Shown here piece by piece: positions 25,301-38,765 of a stretch of DNA of 64,000 nucleotides. The notes below the pieces were generated by a model. It was not told where the DNA came from and made no database searches. It was given only the letters and a program-made list of their open reading frames with translations. Source of the DNA: Aristolochia californica (Eukaryota; Streptophyta; Magnoliopsida; Piperales; Aristolochiaceae); contig JARWKL010000014.1 in the NCBI GenBank assembly GCA_029961685.1, positions 18,548,452 to 18,612,451 of the forward strand, written 5' to 3'. A program made the position numbers and the translations under genes. The stretch's first letter is position 1; each line of letters begins with the position of its first letter.

Positions 25301-28300
25301 TATCCTTAGAAATCACAGATACTTTTTGGAATTATCTGTGTCAGCTTTTGTACATTTCCATTTTGGACGTTCAAAATTTTGTTCAGATCCAAAACTCGCT
25401 CTCCCATTTTTCTCGTAAACAAAAAGGATATGAGGCGTAACAAAATAAAAATTTTATGCAAATAAATTTGAAAACTATAATAAATGTAAGTGAACGCACT
25501 AAAAATGAACACCACGGTTTTGTTATCCATGTTTGGGAAATTCCACTAGTACAACCCCTAATAATAAGCTTGGTGGAATTTTATAGGAAAGGGACTTCTA
25601 ACTGATCCTAACATGCTTGAAACGTGGTTGACATGCTTGCCAGAAACATGTTGAGGATGCAAGTGACCTAATGATCCAAAAATTTCTAGGAGTAGAAAAA
25701 TTCAAATTCTCAAGTGGTTGGATGTTTAACAACCCACTTTTTGACAATCCTTAAAAATCACAGATACTTTTTGGAATTATCTCACTCATCTTTTGTGCAT
25801 TTCCATTTTCGATGTTCAAATTTTTTTTCAGATCCAAAACTCACTCTCCTATTTTTCTCGTAAACAAAAAATATATGACGCATAACAAAATGAAAATTTT
25901 ATGCAAAAAGATTTGAAATCGATAATAAGCACTAAAAATGAACTCCAAGGTTTTGTTATCCATGTTTGGGAAATTCCACTAGTACAACCCCTAATAATAA
26001 TCTTGGTGGAATTTTATAGGAAAGGGGCTTCTAACTGATCCAAACATGTTTTAAATGTGGTGGACATGCATGCCAGAAATGTGTTTAGGAAGCAAGTGAC
26101 CTAATGATCCAAAAATTTCAAGGAGTAGAAAAAATCAAATTCTCAAGTTGTTGGATGTTTAACAACCCACTTTTTGGCGATCCTTAAAAATCACAGATAC
26201 TTTTTGGAATTATCACTCTCAGCTTTTCGTGCATTTCCATTTTGGAAGTTCAATTTCTTTTTTGAGATTCAAAACCCACTCTCCCATTTTTCTCGTAAAC
26301 AAAAACGATATGAGGAATAACAAAATAAAATTTTTATGCAAATAAATTTGAAAACTATAATAAATGTAAGTGAACGCACTAAAAATGAACACCAAGGTTT
26401 TGTTATCCCTGTTTGGGAAATTCCACTAGCTCAACCCCTAATAATAAGCTTGGTGGAATTTTATGGGAAAAAGGGTCTTCTAACTGATCCTAACATGCTT
26501 TAAAGGTGGTGGACACGCATGCCAGAAACGTGTTGAGGATGCAAGTGACCTAATGATCCAAAAATTTCAAGGAGTGGAAAAAATCAAATTCTCAAGTTGT
26601 TGGATGTTTAACAACCCACTTTTTGACTATCCTTAAAAATCACAGATACTTTTTGGAATTATCTCTCTCTGCTTTTGTGCATTTCCATTTTGGAAGTTCA
26701 AATTTTTTTTCAGATCCAAAACTCACTCTCCCATTGTTCTCGTAAACAAAAACGATATGAGGAATAACAAAATAAAAATTTTATGCAAATAAATTTGAAA
26801 ACTATAATAAATGTAAGTGAACGCACTAAAAATGAACACCAAGGTTTTGTTATCCTTGTTTGGGAAATTCCACTAGCAATAAGCTTGGTGGAATTTTATG
26901 GGAAAAAGGGTCTTCTAACTGATCCTAACATGCTTTAAAGGTGGTGGACATGCATGCCAGAAACGTGTTGAGGATGCAAGTAACCTAATGATCCAAAAAT
27001 TTCAAGGAGTAGAAAAACTCAAATTCTCAAGTGGTTGGATGTTTAACAACCCACTTTTTGACTATCCTTAGAAATCACAGATACTTTTTGGAATTATCTG
27101 TGTCAGCTTTTGTACATTTCCATTTTGGACGTTCAAAATTTTGTTCAGATCCAAAACTCGCTCTCCCATTTTTCTCGTAAACAAAAAGGATATGAGGCGT
27201 AACAAAATAAAAATTTTATGCAAATAAATTTGAAAACTATAATAAATGTAAGTGAACGCACTAAAAATGAACACCACGGTTTTGTTATCCATGTTTGGGA
27301 AATTCCACTAGTACAACCCCTAATAATAAGCTTGGTGGAATTTTATAGGAAAGGGACTTCTAACTGATCCTAACATGCTTGAAACGTGGTTGACATGCTT
27401 GCCAGAAACATGTTGAGGATGCAAGTGACCTAATGATCCAAAAATTTCTAGGAGTAGAAAAATTCAAATTCTCAAGTGGTTGGATGTTTAACAACCCACT
27501 TTTTGACAATCCTTAAAAATCACAGATACTTTTTGGAATTATCTCACTCATCTTTTGTGCATTTCCATTTTCGATGTTCAAATTTTTTTTCAGATCCAAA
27601 ACTCACTCTCCTATTTTTCTCGTAAACAAAAAATATATGACGCATAACAAAATGAAAATTTTATGCAAAAAGATTTGAAATCGATAATAAGCACTAAAAA
27701 TGAACTCCAAGGTTTTGTTATCCATGTTTGGGAAATTCCACTAGTACAACCCCTAATAATAATCTTGGTGGAATTTTATAGGAAAGGGGCTTCTAACTGA
27801 TCCAAACATGTTTTAAATGTGGTGGACATGCATGCCAGAAATGTGTTTAGGAAGCAAGTGACCTAATGATCCAAAAATTTCAAGGAGTAGAAAAAATCAA
27901 ATTCTCAAGTTGTTGGATGTTTAACAACCCACTTTTTGGCGATCCTTAAAAATCACAGATACTTTTTGGAATTATCACTCTCAGCTTTTCGTGCATTTCC
28001 ATTTTGGAAGTTCAATTTCTTTTTTGAGATTCAAAACCCACTCTCCCATTTTTCTCGTAAACAAAAACGATATGAGGAATAACAAAATAAAATTTTTATG
28101 CAAATAAATTTGAAAACTATAATAAATGTAAGTGAACGCACTAAAAATGAACACCAAGGTTTTGTTATCCCTGTTTGGGAAATTCCACTAGCTCAACCCC
28201 TAATAATAAGCTTGGTGGAATTTTATGGGAAAAAGGGTCTTCTAACTGATCCTAACATGCTTTAAAGGTGGTGGACACGCATGCCAGAAACGTGTTGAGG

Positions 28301-29954
28301 ATGCAAGTGACCTAATGATCCAAAAATTTCAAGGAGTGGAAAAAATCAAATTCTCAAGTTGTTGGATGTTTAACAACCCACTTTTTGACTATCCTTAAAA
28401 ATCACAGATACTTTTTGGAATTATCTCTCTCTGCTTTTGTGCATTTCCATTTTGGAAGTTCAAATTTTTTTTCAGATCCAAAACTCACTCTCCCATTGTT
28501 CTCGTAAACAAAAACGATATGAGGAATAACAAAATAAAAATTTTATGCAAATAAATTTGAAAACTATAATAAATGTAAGTGAACGCACTAAAAATGAACA
28601 CCAAGGTTTTGTTATCCTTGTTTGGGAAATTCCACTAGCAATAAGCTTGGTGGAATTTTATGGGAAAAAGGGTCTTCTAACTGATCCTAACATGCTTTAA
28701 AGGTGGTGGACATGCATGCCAGAAACGTGTTGAGGATGCAAGTAACCTAATGATCCAAAAATTTCAAGGAGTAGAAAAACTCAAATTCTCAAGTGGTTGG
28801 ATGTTTAACAACCCACTTTTTGACTATCCTTAGAAATCACAGATACTTTTTGGAATTATCTGTGTCAGCTTTTGTACATTTCCATTTTGGACGTTCAAAA
28901 TTTTGTTCAGATCCAAAACTCGCTCTCCCATTTTTCTCGTAAACAAAAAGGATATGAGGCGTAACAAAATAAAAATTTTATGCAAATAAATTTGAAAACT
29001 ATAATAAATGTAAGTGAACGCACTAAAAATGAACACCACGGTTTTGTTATCCATGTTTGGGAAATTCCACTAGTACAACCCCTAATAATAAGCTTGGTGG
29101 AATTTTATAGGAAAGGGACTTCTAACTGATCCTAACATGCTTGAAACGTGGTTGACATGCTTGCCAGAAACATGTTGAGGATGCAAGTGACCTAATGATC
29201 CAAAAATTTCTAGGAGTAGAAAAATTCAAATTCTCAAGTGGTTGGATGTTTAACAACCCACTTTTTGACAATCCTTAAAAATCACAGATACTTTTTGGAA
29301 TTATCTCACTCATCTTTTGTGCATTTCCATTTTCGATGTTCAAATTTTTTTTCAGATCCAAAACTCACTCTCCTATTTTTCTCGTAAACAAAAAATATAT
29401 GACGCATAACAAAATGAAAATTTTATGCAAAAAGATTTGAAATCGATAATAAGCACTAAAAATGAACTCCAAGGTTTTGTTATCCATGTTTGGGAAATTC
29501 CACTAGTACAACCCCTAATAATAATCTTGGTGGAATTTTATAGGAAAGGGGCTTCTAACTGATCCAAACATGTTTTAAATGTGGTGGACATGCATGCCAG
29601 AAATGTGTTTAGGAAGCAAGTGACCTAATGATCCAAAAATTTCAAGGAGTAGAAAAAATCAAATTCTCAAGTTGTTGGATGTTTAACAACCCACTTTTTG
29701 GCGATCCTTAAAAATCACAGATACTTTTTGGAATTATCACTCTCAGCTTTTCGTGCATTTCCATTTTGGAAGTTCAATTTCTTTTTTGAGATTCAAAACC
29801 CACTCTCCCATTTTTCTCGTAAACAAAAACGATATGAGGAATAACAAAATAAAATTTTTATGCAAATAAATTTGAAAACTATAATAAATGTAAGTGAACG
29901 CACTAAAAATGAACACCAAGGTTTTGTTATCCCTGTTTGGGAAATTCCACTAGC
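19383..29954 (+). repeat. HOR units 12-17, type I
   Basis: Six 1762-bp units starting at 19383, 21145, 22907, 24669, 26431 and 28193. No difference from the reference unit was seen by eye. Confidence 0.87.
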
Positions 29955-31717
29955 TCAACCCCTAATAATAAGCTTGGTGGAATTTTATGGGAAAAAGGGT
30001 CTTCTAACTGATCCTAACATGCTTTAAAGGTGGTGGACACGCATGCCAGAAACGTGTTGAGGATGCAAGTGACCTAATGATCCAAAAATTTCAAGGAGTG
30101 GAAAAAATCAAATTCTCAAGTTGTTGGATGTTTAACAACCCACTTTTTGACTATCCTTAAAAATCACAGATACTTTTTGGAATTATCTCTCTCTGCTTTT
30201 GTGCATTTCCATTTTGGAAGTTCAAATTTTTTTTCAGATCCAAAACTCACTCTCCCATTGTTCTCGTAAACAAAAACGATATGAGGAATAACAAAATAAA
30301 AATTTTATGCAAATAAATTTGAAAACTATAATAAATGTAAGTGAACGCACTAAAAATGAACACCAAGGTTTTGTTATCCTTGTTTGGGAAATTCCACTAG
30401 CAATAAGCTTGGTGGAATTTTATGGGAAAAAGGGTCTTCTAACTGATCCTAACATGCTTTAAAGGTGGTGGACATGCATGCCAGAAACGTGTTGAGGATG
30501 CAAGTAACCTAATGATCCAAAAATTTTCAAGGAGTAGAAAAACTCAAATTCTCAAGTGGTTGGATGTTTAACAACCCACTTTTTGACTATCCTTAGAAAT
30601 CACAGATACTTTTTGGAATTATCTGTGTCAGCTTTTGTACATTTCCATTTTGGACGTTCAAAATTTTGTTCAGATCCAAAACTCACTCTCCCATTTTTCT
30701 CGTAAACAAAAAGGATATGAGGCGTAACAAAATAAAAATTTTATGCAAATAAATTTGAAAACTATAATAAATGTAAGTGAACGCACTAAAAATGAACACC
30801 ACGGTTTTGTTATCCATGTTTGGGAAATTCCACTAGTACAACCCCTAATAATAAGCTTGGTGGAATTTTATAGGAAAGGGACTTCTAACTGATCCTAACA
30901 TGCTTGAAACGTGGTTGACATGCTTGCCAGAAACATGTTGAGGATGCAAGTGACCTAATGATCCAAAAATTTCTAGGAGTAGAAAAATTCAAATTCTCAA
31001 GTGGTTGGATGTTTAACAACCCACTTTTTGACAATCCTTAAAAATCACAGATACTTTTTGGAATTATCTCACTCATCTTTTGTGCATTTCCATTTTCGAT
31101 GTTCAAATTTTTTTTCAGATCCAAAACTCACTCTCCTATTTTTCTCGTAAACAAAAAATATATGACGCATAACAAAATGAAAATTTTATGCAAAAAGATT
31201 TGAAATCGATAATAAGCACTAAAAATGAACTCCAAGGTTTTGTTATCCATGTTTGGGAAATTCCACTAGTACAACCCCTAATAATAATCTTGGTGGAATT
31301 TTATAGGAAAGGGGCTTCTAACTGATCCAAACATGTTTTAAATGTGGTGGACATGCATGCCAGAAATGTGTTTAGGAAGCAAGTGACCTAATGATCCAAA
31401 AATTTCAAGGAGTAGAAAAAATCAAATTCTCAAGTTGTTGGATGTTTAACAACCCACTTTTTGGCGATCCTTAAAAATCACAGATACTTTTTGGAATTAT
31501 CACTCTCAGCTTTTCGTGCATTTCCATTTTGGAAGTTCAATTTCTTTTTTGAGATTCAAAACCCACTCTCCCATTTTTCTCGTAAACAAAAACGATATGA
31601 GGAATAACAAAATAAAATTTTTATGCAAATAAATTTGAAAACTATAATAAATGTAAGTGAACGCACTAAAAATGAACACCAAGGTTTTGTTATCCCTGTT
31701 TGGGAAATTCCACTAGC
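29955..31717 (+). repeat. HOR unit 18, isolated unit with a type II B monomer (1763 bp)
   Basis: The B monomer has an extra T (ATTTTCAAGG around 30524-30527) and ACTCACTC (A at 30685), the two linked marks of type II. Its D monomer is still type I (AAATTTTTATG at about 31616-31624), and the units on both sides are type I. The insertion shifts the register, so the next unit starts at 31718. This is a single-monomer patch of the haplotype that dominates from 48146 onward. Confidence 0.92.
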
Positions 31718-34700
31718 TCAACCCCTAATAATAAGCTTGGTGGAATTTTATGGGAAAAAGGGTCTTCTAACTGATCCTAACATGCTTTAAAGGTGGTGGA
31801 CACGCATGCCAGAAACGTGTTGAGGATGCAAGTGACCTAATGATCCAAAAATTTCAAGGAGTGGAAAAAATCAAATTCTCAAGTTGTTGGATGTTTAACA
31901 ACCCACTTTTTGACTATCCTTAAAAATCACAGATACTTTTTGGAATTATCTCTCTCTGCTTTTGTGCATTTCCATTTTGGAAGTTCAAATTTTTTTTCAG
32001 ATCCAAAACTCACTCTCCCATTGTTCTCGTAAACAAAAACGATATGAGGAATAACAAAATAAAAATTTTATGCAAATAAATTTGAAAACTATAATAAATG
32101 TAAGTGAACGCACTAAAAATGAACACCAAGGTTTTGTTATCCTTGTTTGGGAAATTCCACTAGCAATAAGCTTGGTGGAATTTTATGGGAAAAAGGGTCT
32201 TCTAACTGATCCTAACATGCTTTAAAGGTGGTGGACATGCATGCCAGAAACGTGTTGAGGATGCAAGTAACCTAATGATCCAAAAATTTCAAGGAGTAGA
32301 AAAACTCAAATTCTCAAGTGGTTGGATGTTTAACAACCCACTTTTTGACTATCCTTAGAAATCACAGATACTTTTTGGAATTATCTGTGTCAGCTTTTGT
32401 ACATTTCCATTTTGGACGTTCAAAATTTTGTTCAGATCCAAAACTCGCTCTCCCATTTTTCTCGTAAACAAAAAGGATATGAGGCGTAACAAAATAAAAA
32501 TTTTATGCAAATAAATTTGAAAACTATAATAAATGTAAGTGAACGCACTAAAAATGAACACCACGGTTTTGTTATCCATGTTTGGGAAATTCCACTAGTA
32601 CAACCCCTAATAATAAGCTTGGTGGAATTTTATAGGAAAGGGACTTCTAACTGATCCTAACATGCTTGAAACGTGGTTGACATGCTTGCCAGAAACATGT
32701 TGAGGATGCAAGTGACCTAATGATCCAAAAATTTCTAGGAGTAGAAAAATTCAAATTCTCAAGTGGTTGGATGTTTAACAACCCACTTTTTGACAATCCT
32801 TAAAAATCACAGATACTTTTTGGAATTATCTCACTCATCTTTTGTGCATTTCCATTTTCGATGTTCAAATTTTTTTTCAGATCCAAAACTCACTCTCCTA
32901 TTTTTCTCGTAAACAAAAAATATATGACGCATAACAAAATGAAAATTTTATGCAAAAAGATTTGAAATCGATAATAAGCACTAAAAATGAACTCCAAGGT
33001 TTTGTTATCCATGTTTGGGAAATTCCACTAGTACAACCCCTAATAATAATCTTGGTGGAATTTTATAGGAAAGGGGCTTCTAACTGATCCAAACATGTTT
33101 TAAATGTGGTGGACATGCATGCCAGAAATGTGTTTAGGAAGCAAGTGACCTAATGATCCAAAAATTTCAAGGAGTAGAAAAAATCAAATTCTCAAGTTGT
33201 TGGATGTTTAACAACCCACTTTTTGGCGATCCTTAAAAATCACAGATACTTTTTGGAATTATCACTCTCAGCTTTTCGTGCATTTCCATTTTGGAAGTTC
33301 AATTTCTTTTTTGAGATTCAAAACCCACTCTCCCATTTTTCTCGTAAACAAAAACGATATGAGGAATAACAAAATAAAATTTTTATGCAAATAAATTTGA
33401 AAACTATAATAAATGTAAGTGAACGCACTAAAAATGAACACCAAGGTTTTGTTATCCCTGTTTGGGAAATTCCACTAGCTCAACCCCTAATAATAAGCTT
33501 GGTGGAATTTTATGGGAAAAAGGGTCTTCTAACTGATCCTAACATGCTTTAAAGGTGGTGGACACGCATGCCAGAAACGTGTTGAGGATGCAAGTGACCT
33601 AATGATCCAAAAATTTCAAGGAGTGGAAAAAATCAAATTCTCAAGTTGTTGGATGTTTAACAACCCACTTTTTGACTATCCTTAAAAATCACAGATACTT
33701 TTTGGAATTATCTCTCTCTGCTTTTGTGCATTTCCATTTTGGAAGTTCAAATTTTTTTTCAGATCCAAAACTCACTCTCCCATTGTTCTCGTAAACAAAA
33801 ACGATATGAGGAATAACAAAATAAAAATTTTATGCAAATAAATTTGAAAACTATAATAAATGTAAGTGAACGCACTAAAAATGAACACCAAGGTTTTGTT
33901 ATCCTTGTTTGGGAAATTCCACTAGCAATAAGCTTGGTGGAATTTTATGGGAAAAAGGGTCTTCTAACTGATCCTAACATGCTTTAAAGGTGGTGGACAT
34001 GCATGCCAGAAACGTGTTGAGGATGCAAGTAACCTAATGATCCAAAAATTTCAAGGAGTAGAAAAACTCAAATTCTCAAGTGGTTGGATGTTTAACAACC
34101 CACTTTTTGACTATCCTTAGAAATCACAGATACTTTTTGGAATTATCTGTGTCAGCTTTTGTACATTTCCATTTTGGACGTTCAAAATTTTGTTCAGATC
34201 CAAAACTCGCTCTCCCATTTTTCTCGTAAACAAAAAGGATATGAGGCGTAACAAAATAAAAATTTTATGCAAATAAATTTGAAAACTATAATAAATGTAA
34301 GTGAACGCACTAAAAATGAACACCACGGTTTTGTTATCCATGTTTGGGAAATTCCACTAGTACAACCCCTAATAATAAGCTTGGTGGAATTTTATAGGAA
34401 AGGGACTTCTAACTGATCCTAACATGCTTGAAACGTGGTTGACATGCTTGCCAGAAACATGTTGAGGATGCAAGTGACCTAATGATCCAAAAATTTCTAG
34501 GAGTAGAAAAATTCAAATTCTCAAGTGGTTGGATGTTTAACAACCCACTTTTTGACAATCCTTAAAAATCACAGATACTTTTTGGAATTATCTCACTCAT
34601 CTTTTGTGCATTTCCATTTTCGATGTTCAAATTTTTTTTCAGATCCAAAACTCACTCTCCTATTTTTCTCGTAAACAAAAAATATATGACGCATAACAAA

Positions 34701-37003
34701 ATGAAAATTTTATGCAAAAAGATTTGAAATCGATAATAAGCACTAAAAATGAACTCCAAGGTTTTGTTATCCATGTTTGGGAAATTCCACTAGTACAACC
34801 CCTAATAATAATCTTGGTGGAATTTTATAGGAAAGGGGCTTCTAACTGATCCAAACATGTTTTAAATGTGGTGGACATGCATGCCAGAAATGTGTTTAGG
34901 AAGCAAGTGACCTAATGATCCAAAAATTTCAAGGAGTAGAAAAAATCAAATTCTCAAGTTGTTGGATGTTTAACAACCCACTTTTTGGCGATCCTTAAAA
35001 ATCACAGATACTTTTTGGAATTATCACTCTCAGCTTTTCGTGCATTTCCATTTTGGAAGTTCAATTTCTTTTTTGAGATTCAAAACCCACTCTCCCATTT
35101 TTCTCGTAAACAAAAACGATATGAGGAATAACAAAATAAAATTTTTATGCAAATAAATTTGAAAACTATAATAAATGTAAGTGAACGCACTAAAAATGAA
35201 CACCAAGGTTTTGTTATCCCTGTTTGGGAAATTCCACTAGCTCAACCCCTAATAATAAGCTTGGTGGAATTTTATGGGAAAAAGGGTCTTCTAACTGATC
35301 CTAACATGCTTTAAAGGTGGTGGACACGCATGCCAGAAACGTGTTGAGGATGCAAGTGACCTAATGATCCAAAAATTTCAAGGAGTGGAAAAAATCAAAT
35401 TCTCAAGTTGTTGGATGTTTAACAACCCACTTTTTGACTATCCTTAAAAATCACAGATACTTTTTGGAATTATCTCTCTCTGCTTTTGTGCATTTCCATT
35501 TTGGAAGTTCAAATTTTTTTTCAGATCCAAAACTCACTCTCCCATTGTTCTCGTAAACAAAAACGATATGAGGAATAACAAAATAAAAATTTTATGCAAA
35601 TAAATTTGAAAACTATAATAAATGTAAGTGAACGCACTAAAAATGAACACCAAGGTTTTGTTATCCTTGTTTGGGAAATTCCACTAGCAATAAGCTTGGT
35701 GGAATTTTATGGGAAAAAGGGTCTTCTAACTGATCCTAACATGCTTTAAAGGTGGTGGACATGCATGCCAGAAACGTGTTGAGGATGCAAGTAACCTAAT
35801 GATCCAAAAATTTCAAGGAGTAGAAAAACTCAAATTCTCAAGTGGTTGGATGTTTAACAACCCACTTTTTGACTATCCTTAGAAATCACAGATACTTTTT
35901 GGAATTATCTGTGTCAGCTTTTGTACATTTCCATTTTGGACGTTCAAAATTTTGTTCAGATCCAAAACTCGCTCTCCCATTTTTCTCGTAAACAAAAAGG
36001 ATATGAGGCGTAACAAAATAAAAATTTTATGCAAATAAATTTGAAAACTATAATAAATGTAAGTGAACGCACTAAAAATGAACACCACGGTTTTGTTATC
36101 CATGTTTGGGAAATTCCACTAGTACAACCCCTAATAATAAGCTTGGTGGAATTTTATAGGAAAGGGACTTCTAACTGATCCTAACATGCTTGAAACGTGG
36201 TTGACATGCTTGCCAGAAACATGTTGAGGATGCAAGTGACCTAATGATCCAAAAATTTCTAGGAGTAGAAAAATTCAAATTCTCAAGTGGTTGGATGTTT
36301 AACAACCCACTTTTTGACAATCCTTAAAAATCACAGATACTTTTTGGAATTATCTCACTCATCTTTTGTGCATTTCCATTTTCGATGTTCAAATTTTTTT
36401 TCAGATCCAAAACTCACTCTCCTATTTTTCTCGTAAACAAAAAATATATGACGCATAACAAAATGAAAATTTTATGCAAAAAGATTTGAAATCGATAATA
36501 AGCACTAAAAATGAACTCCAAGGTTTTGTTATCCATGTTTGGGAAATTCCACTAGTACAACCCCTAATAATAATCTTGGTGGAATTTTATAGGAAAGGGG
36601 CTTCTAACTGATCCAAACATGTTTTAAATGTGGTGGACATGCATGCCAGAAATGTGTTTAGGAAGCAAGTGACCTAATGATCCAAAAATTTCAAGGAGTA
36701 GAAAAAATCAAATTCTCAAGTTGTTGGATGTTTAACAACCCACTTTTTGGCGATCCTTAAAAATCACAGATACTTTTTGGAATTATCACTCTCAGCTTTT
36801 CGTGCATTTCCATTTTGGAAGTTCAATTTCTTTTTTGAGATTCAAAACCCACTCTCCCATTTTTCTCGTAAACAAAAACGATATGAGGAATAACAAAATA
36901 AAATTTTTATGCAAATAAATTTGAAAACTATAATAAATGTAAGTGAACGCACTAAAAATGAACACCAAGGTTTTGTTATCCCTGTTTGGGAAATTCCACT
37001 AGC
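31718..37003 (+). repeat. HOR units 19-21, type I
   Basis: Three 1762-bp units starting at 31718, 33480 and 35242. No departure from the reference was seen. Confidence 0.87.
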
Positions 37004-38765
37004 TCAACCCCTAATAATAAGCTTGGTGGAATTTTATGGGAAAAAGGGTCTTCTAACTGATCCTAACATGCTTTAAAGGTGGTGGACACGCATGCCAGAA
37101 ACGTGTTGAGGATGCAAGTGACCTAATGATCCAAAAATTTCAAGGAGTGGAAAAAATCAAATTCTCAAGTTGTTGGATGTTTAACAACCCACTTTTTGAC
37201 TATCCTTAAAAATCACAGATACTTTTTGGAATTATCTCTCTCTGCTTTTGTGCATTTCCATTTTGGAAGTTCAAATTTTTTTTCAGATCCAAAACTCACT
37301 CTCCCATTGTTCTCGTAAACAAAAACGATATGAGGAATAACAAAATAAAAATTTTATGCAAATAAATTTGAAAACTATAATAAATGTAAGTGAACGCACT
37401 AAAAATGAACACCAAGGTTTTGTTATCCTTGTTTGGGAAATTCCACTAGCAATAAGCTTGGTGGAATTTTATGGGAAAAAGGGTCTTCTAACTGATCCTA
37501 ACATGCTTTAAAGGTGGTGGACATGCATGCCAGAAACGTGTTGAGGATGCAAGTAACCTAATGATCCAAAAATTTCAAGGAGTAGAAAAACTCAAATTCT
37601 CAAGTGGTTGGATGTTTAACAACCCACTTTTTGACTATCCTTAGAAATCACAGATACTTTTTGGAATTATCTGTGTCAGCTTTTGTACATTTCCATTTTG
37701 GACGTTCAAAATTTTGTTCAGATCCAAAACTCGCTCTCCCATTTTTCTCGTAAACAAAAAGGATATGAGGCGTAACAAAATAAAAATTTTATGCAAATAA
37801 ATTTGAAAACTATAATAAATGTAAGTGAACGCACTAAAAATGAACACCACGGTTTTGTTATCCATGTTTGGGAAATTCCACTAGTACAACCCCTAATAAT
37901 AAGCTTGGTGGAATTTTATAGGAAAGGGACTTCTAACTGATCCTAACATGCTTGAAACGTGGTTGACATGCTTGCCAGAAACATGTTGAGGATGCAAGTG
38001 ACCTAATGATCCAAAAATTTCTAGGAGTAGAAAAATTCAAATTCTCAAGTGGTTGGATGTTTAACAACCCACTTTTTGACAATCCTTAAAAATCACAGAT
38101 ACTTTTTGGAATTATCTCACTCATCTTTTGTGCATTTCCATTTTCGATGTTCAAATTTTTTTTCAGATCCAAAACTCACTCTCCTATTTTTCTCGTAAAC
38201 AAAAAATATATGACGCATAACAAAATGAAAATTTTATGCAAAAAGATTTGAAATCGATAATAAGCACTAAAAATGAACTCCAAGGTTTTGTTATCCATGT
38301 TTGGGAAATTCCACTAGTACAACCCCTAATAATAATCTTGGTGGAATTTTATAGGAAAGGGGCTTCTAACTGATCCAAACATGTTTTAAATGTGGTGGAC
38401 ATGCATGCCAGAAATGTGTTTAGGAAGCAAGTGACCTAATGATCCAAAAATTTCAAGGAGTAGAAAAAATCAAATTCTCAAGTTGTTGGATGTTTAACAA
38501 CCCACTTTTTGGCGATCCTTAAAAATCACAGATACTTTTTGGAATTATCACTCTCAGCTTTTCGTGCATTTCCATTTTGGAAGTTCAATTTCTTTTTTGA
38601 GATTCAAAACCCACTCTCCCATTTTTCTCGTAAACAAAAACGATATGAGGAATAACAAAATAAAAATTTTATGCAAATAAATTTGAAAACTATAATAAAT
38701 GTAAGTGAACGCACTAAAAATGAACACCAAGGTTTTGTTATCCCTGTTTGGGAAATTCCACTAGC
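37004..38765 (+). repeat. HOR unit 22, type I B with a type II D site
   Basis: The D monomer reads TAAAAATTTTATG (A at 38666) where neighbours have TAAAATTTTTATG. Its B monomer is type I, with no extra T and with ACTCGCTC. It is therefore the complement of unit 18: the D mark of type II without the B marks. The changed form is the one found in monomers A and B at the same site. Confidence 0.9.
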
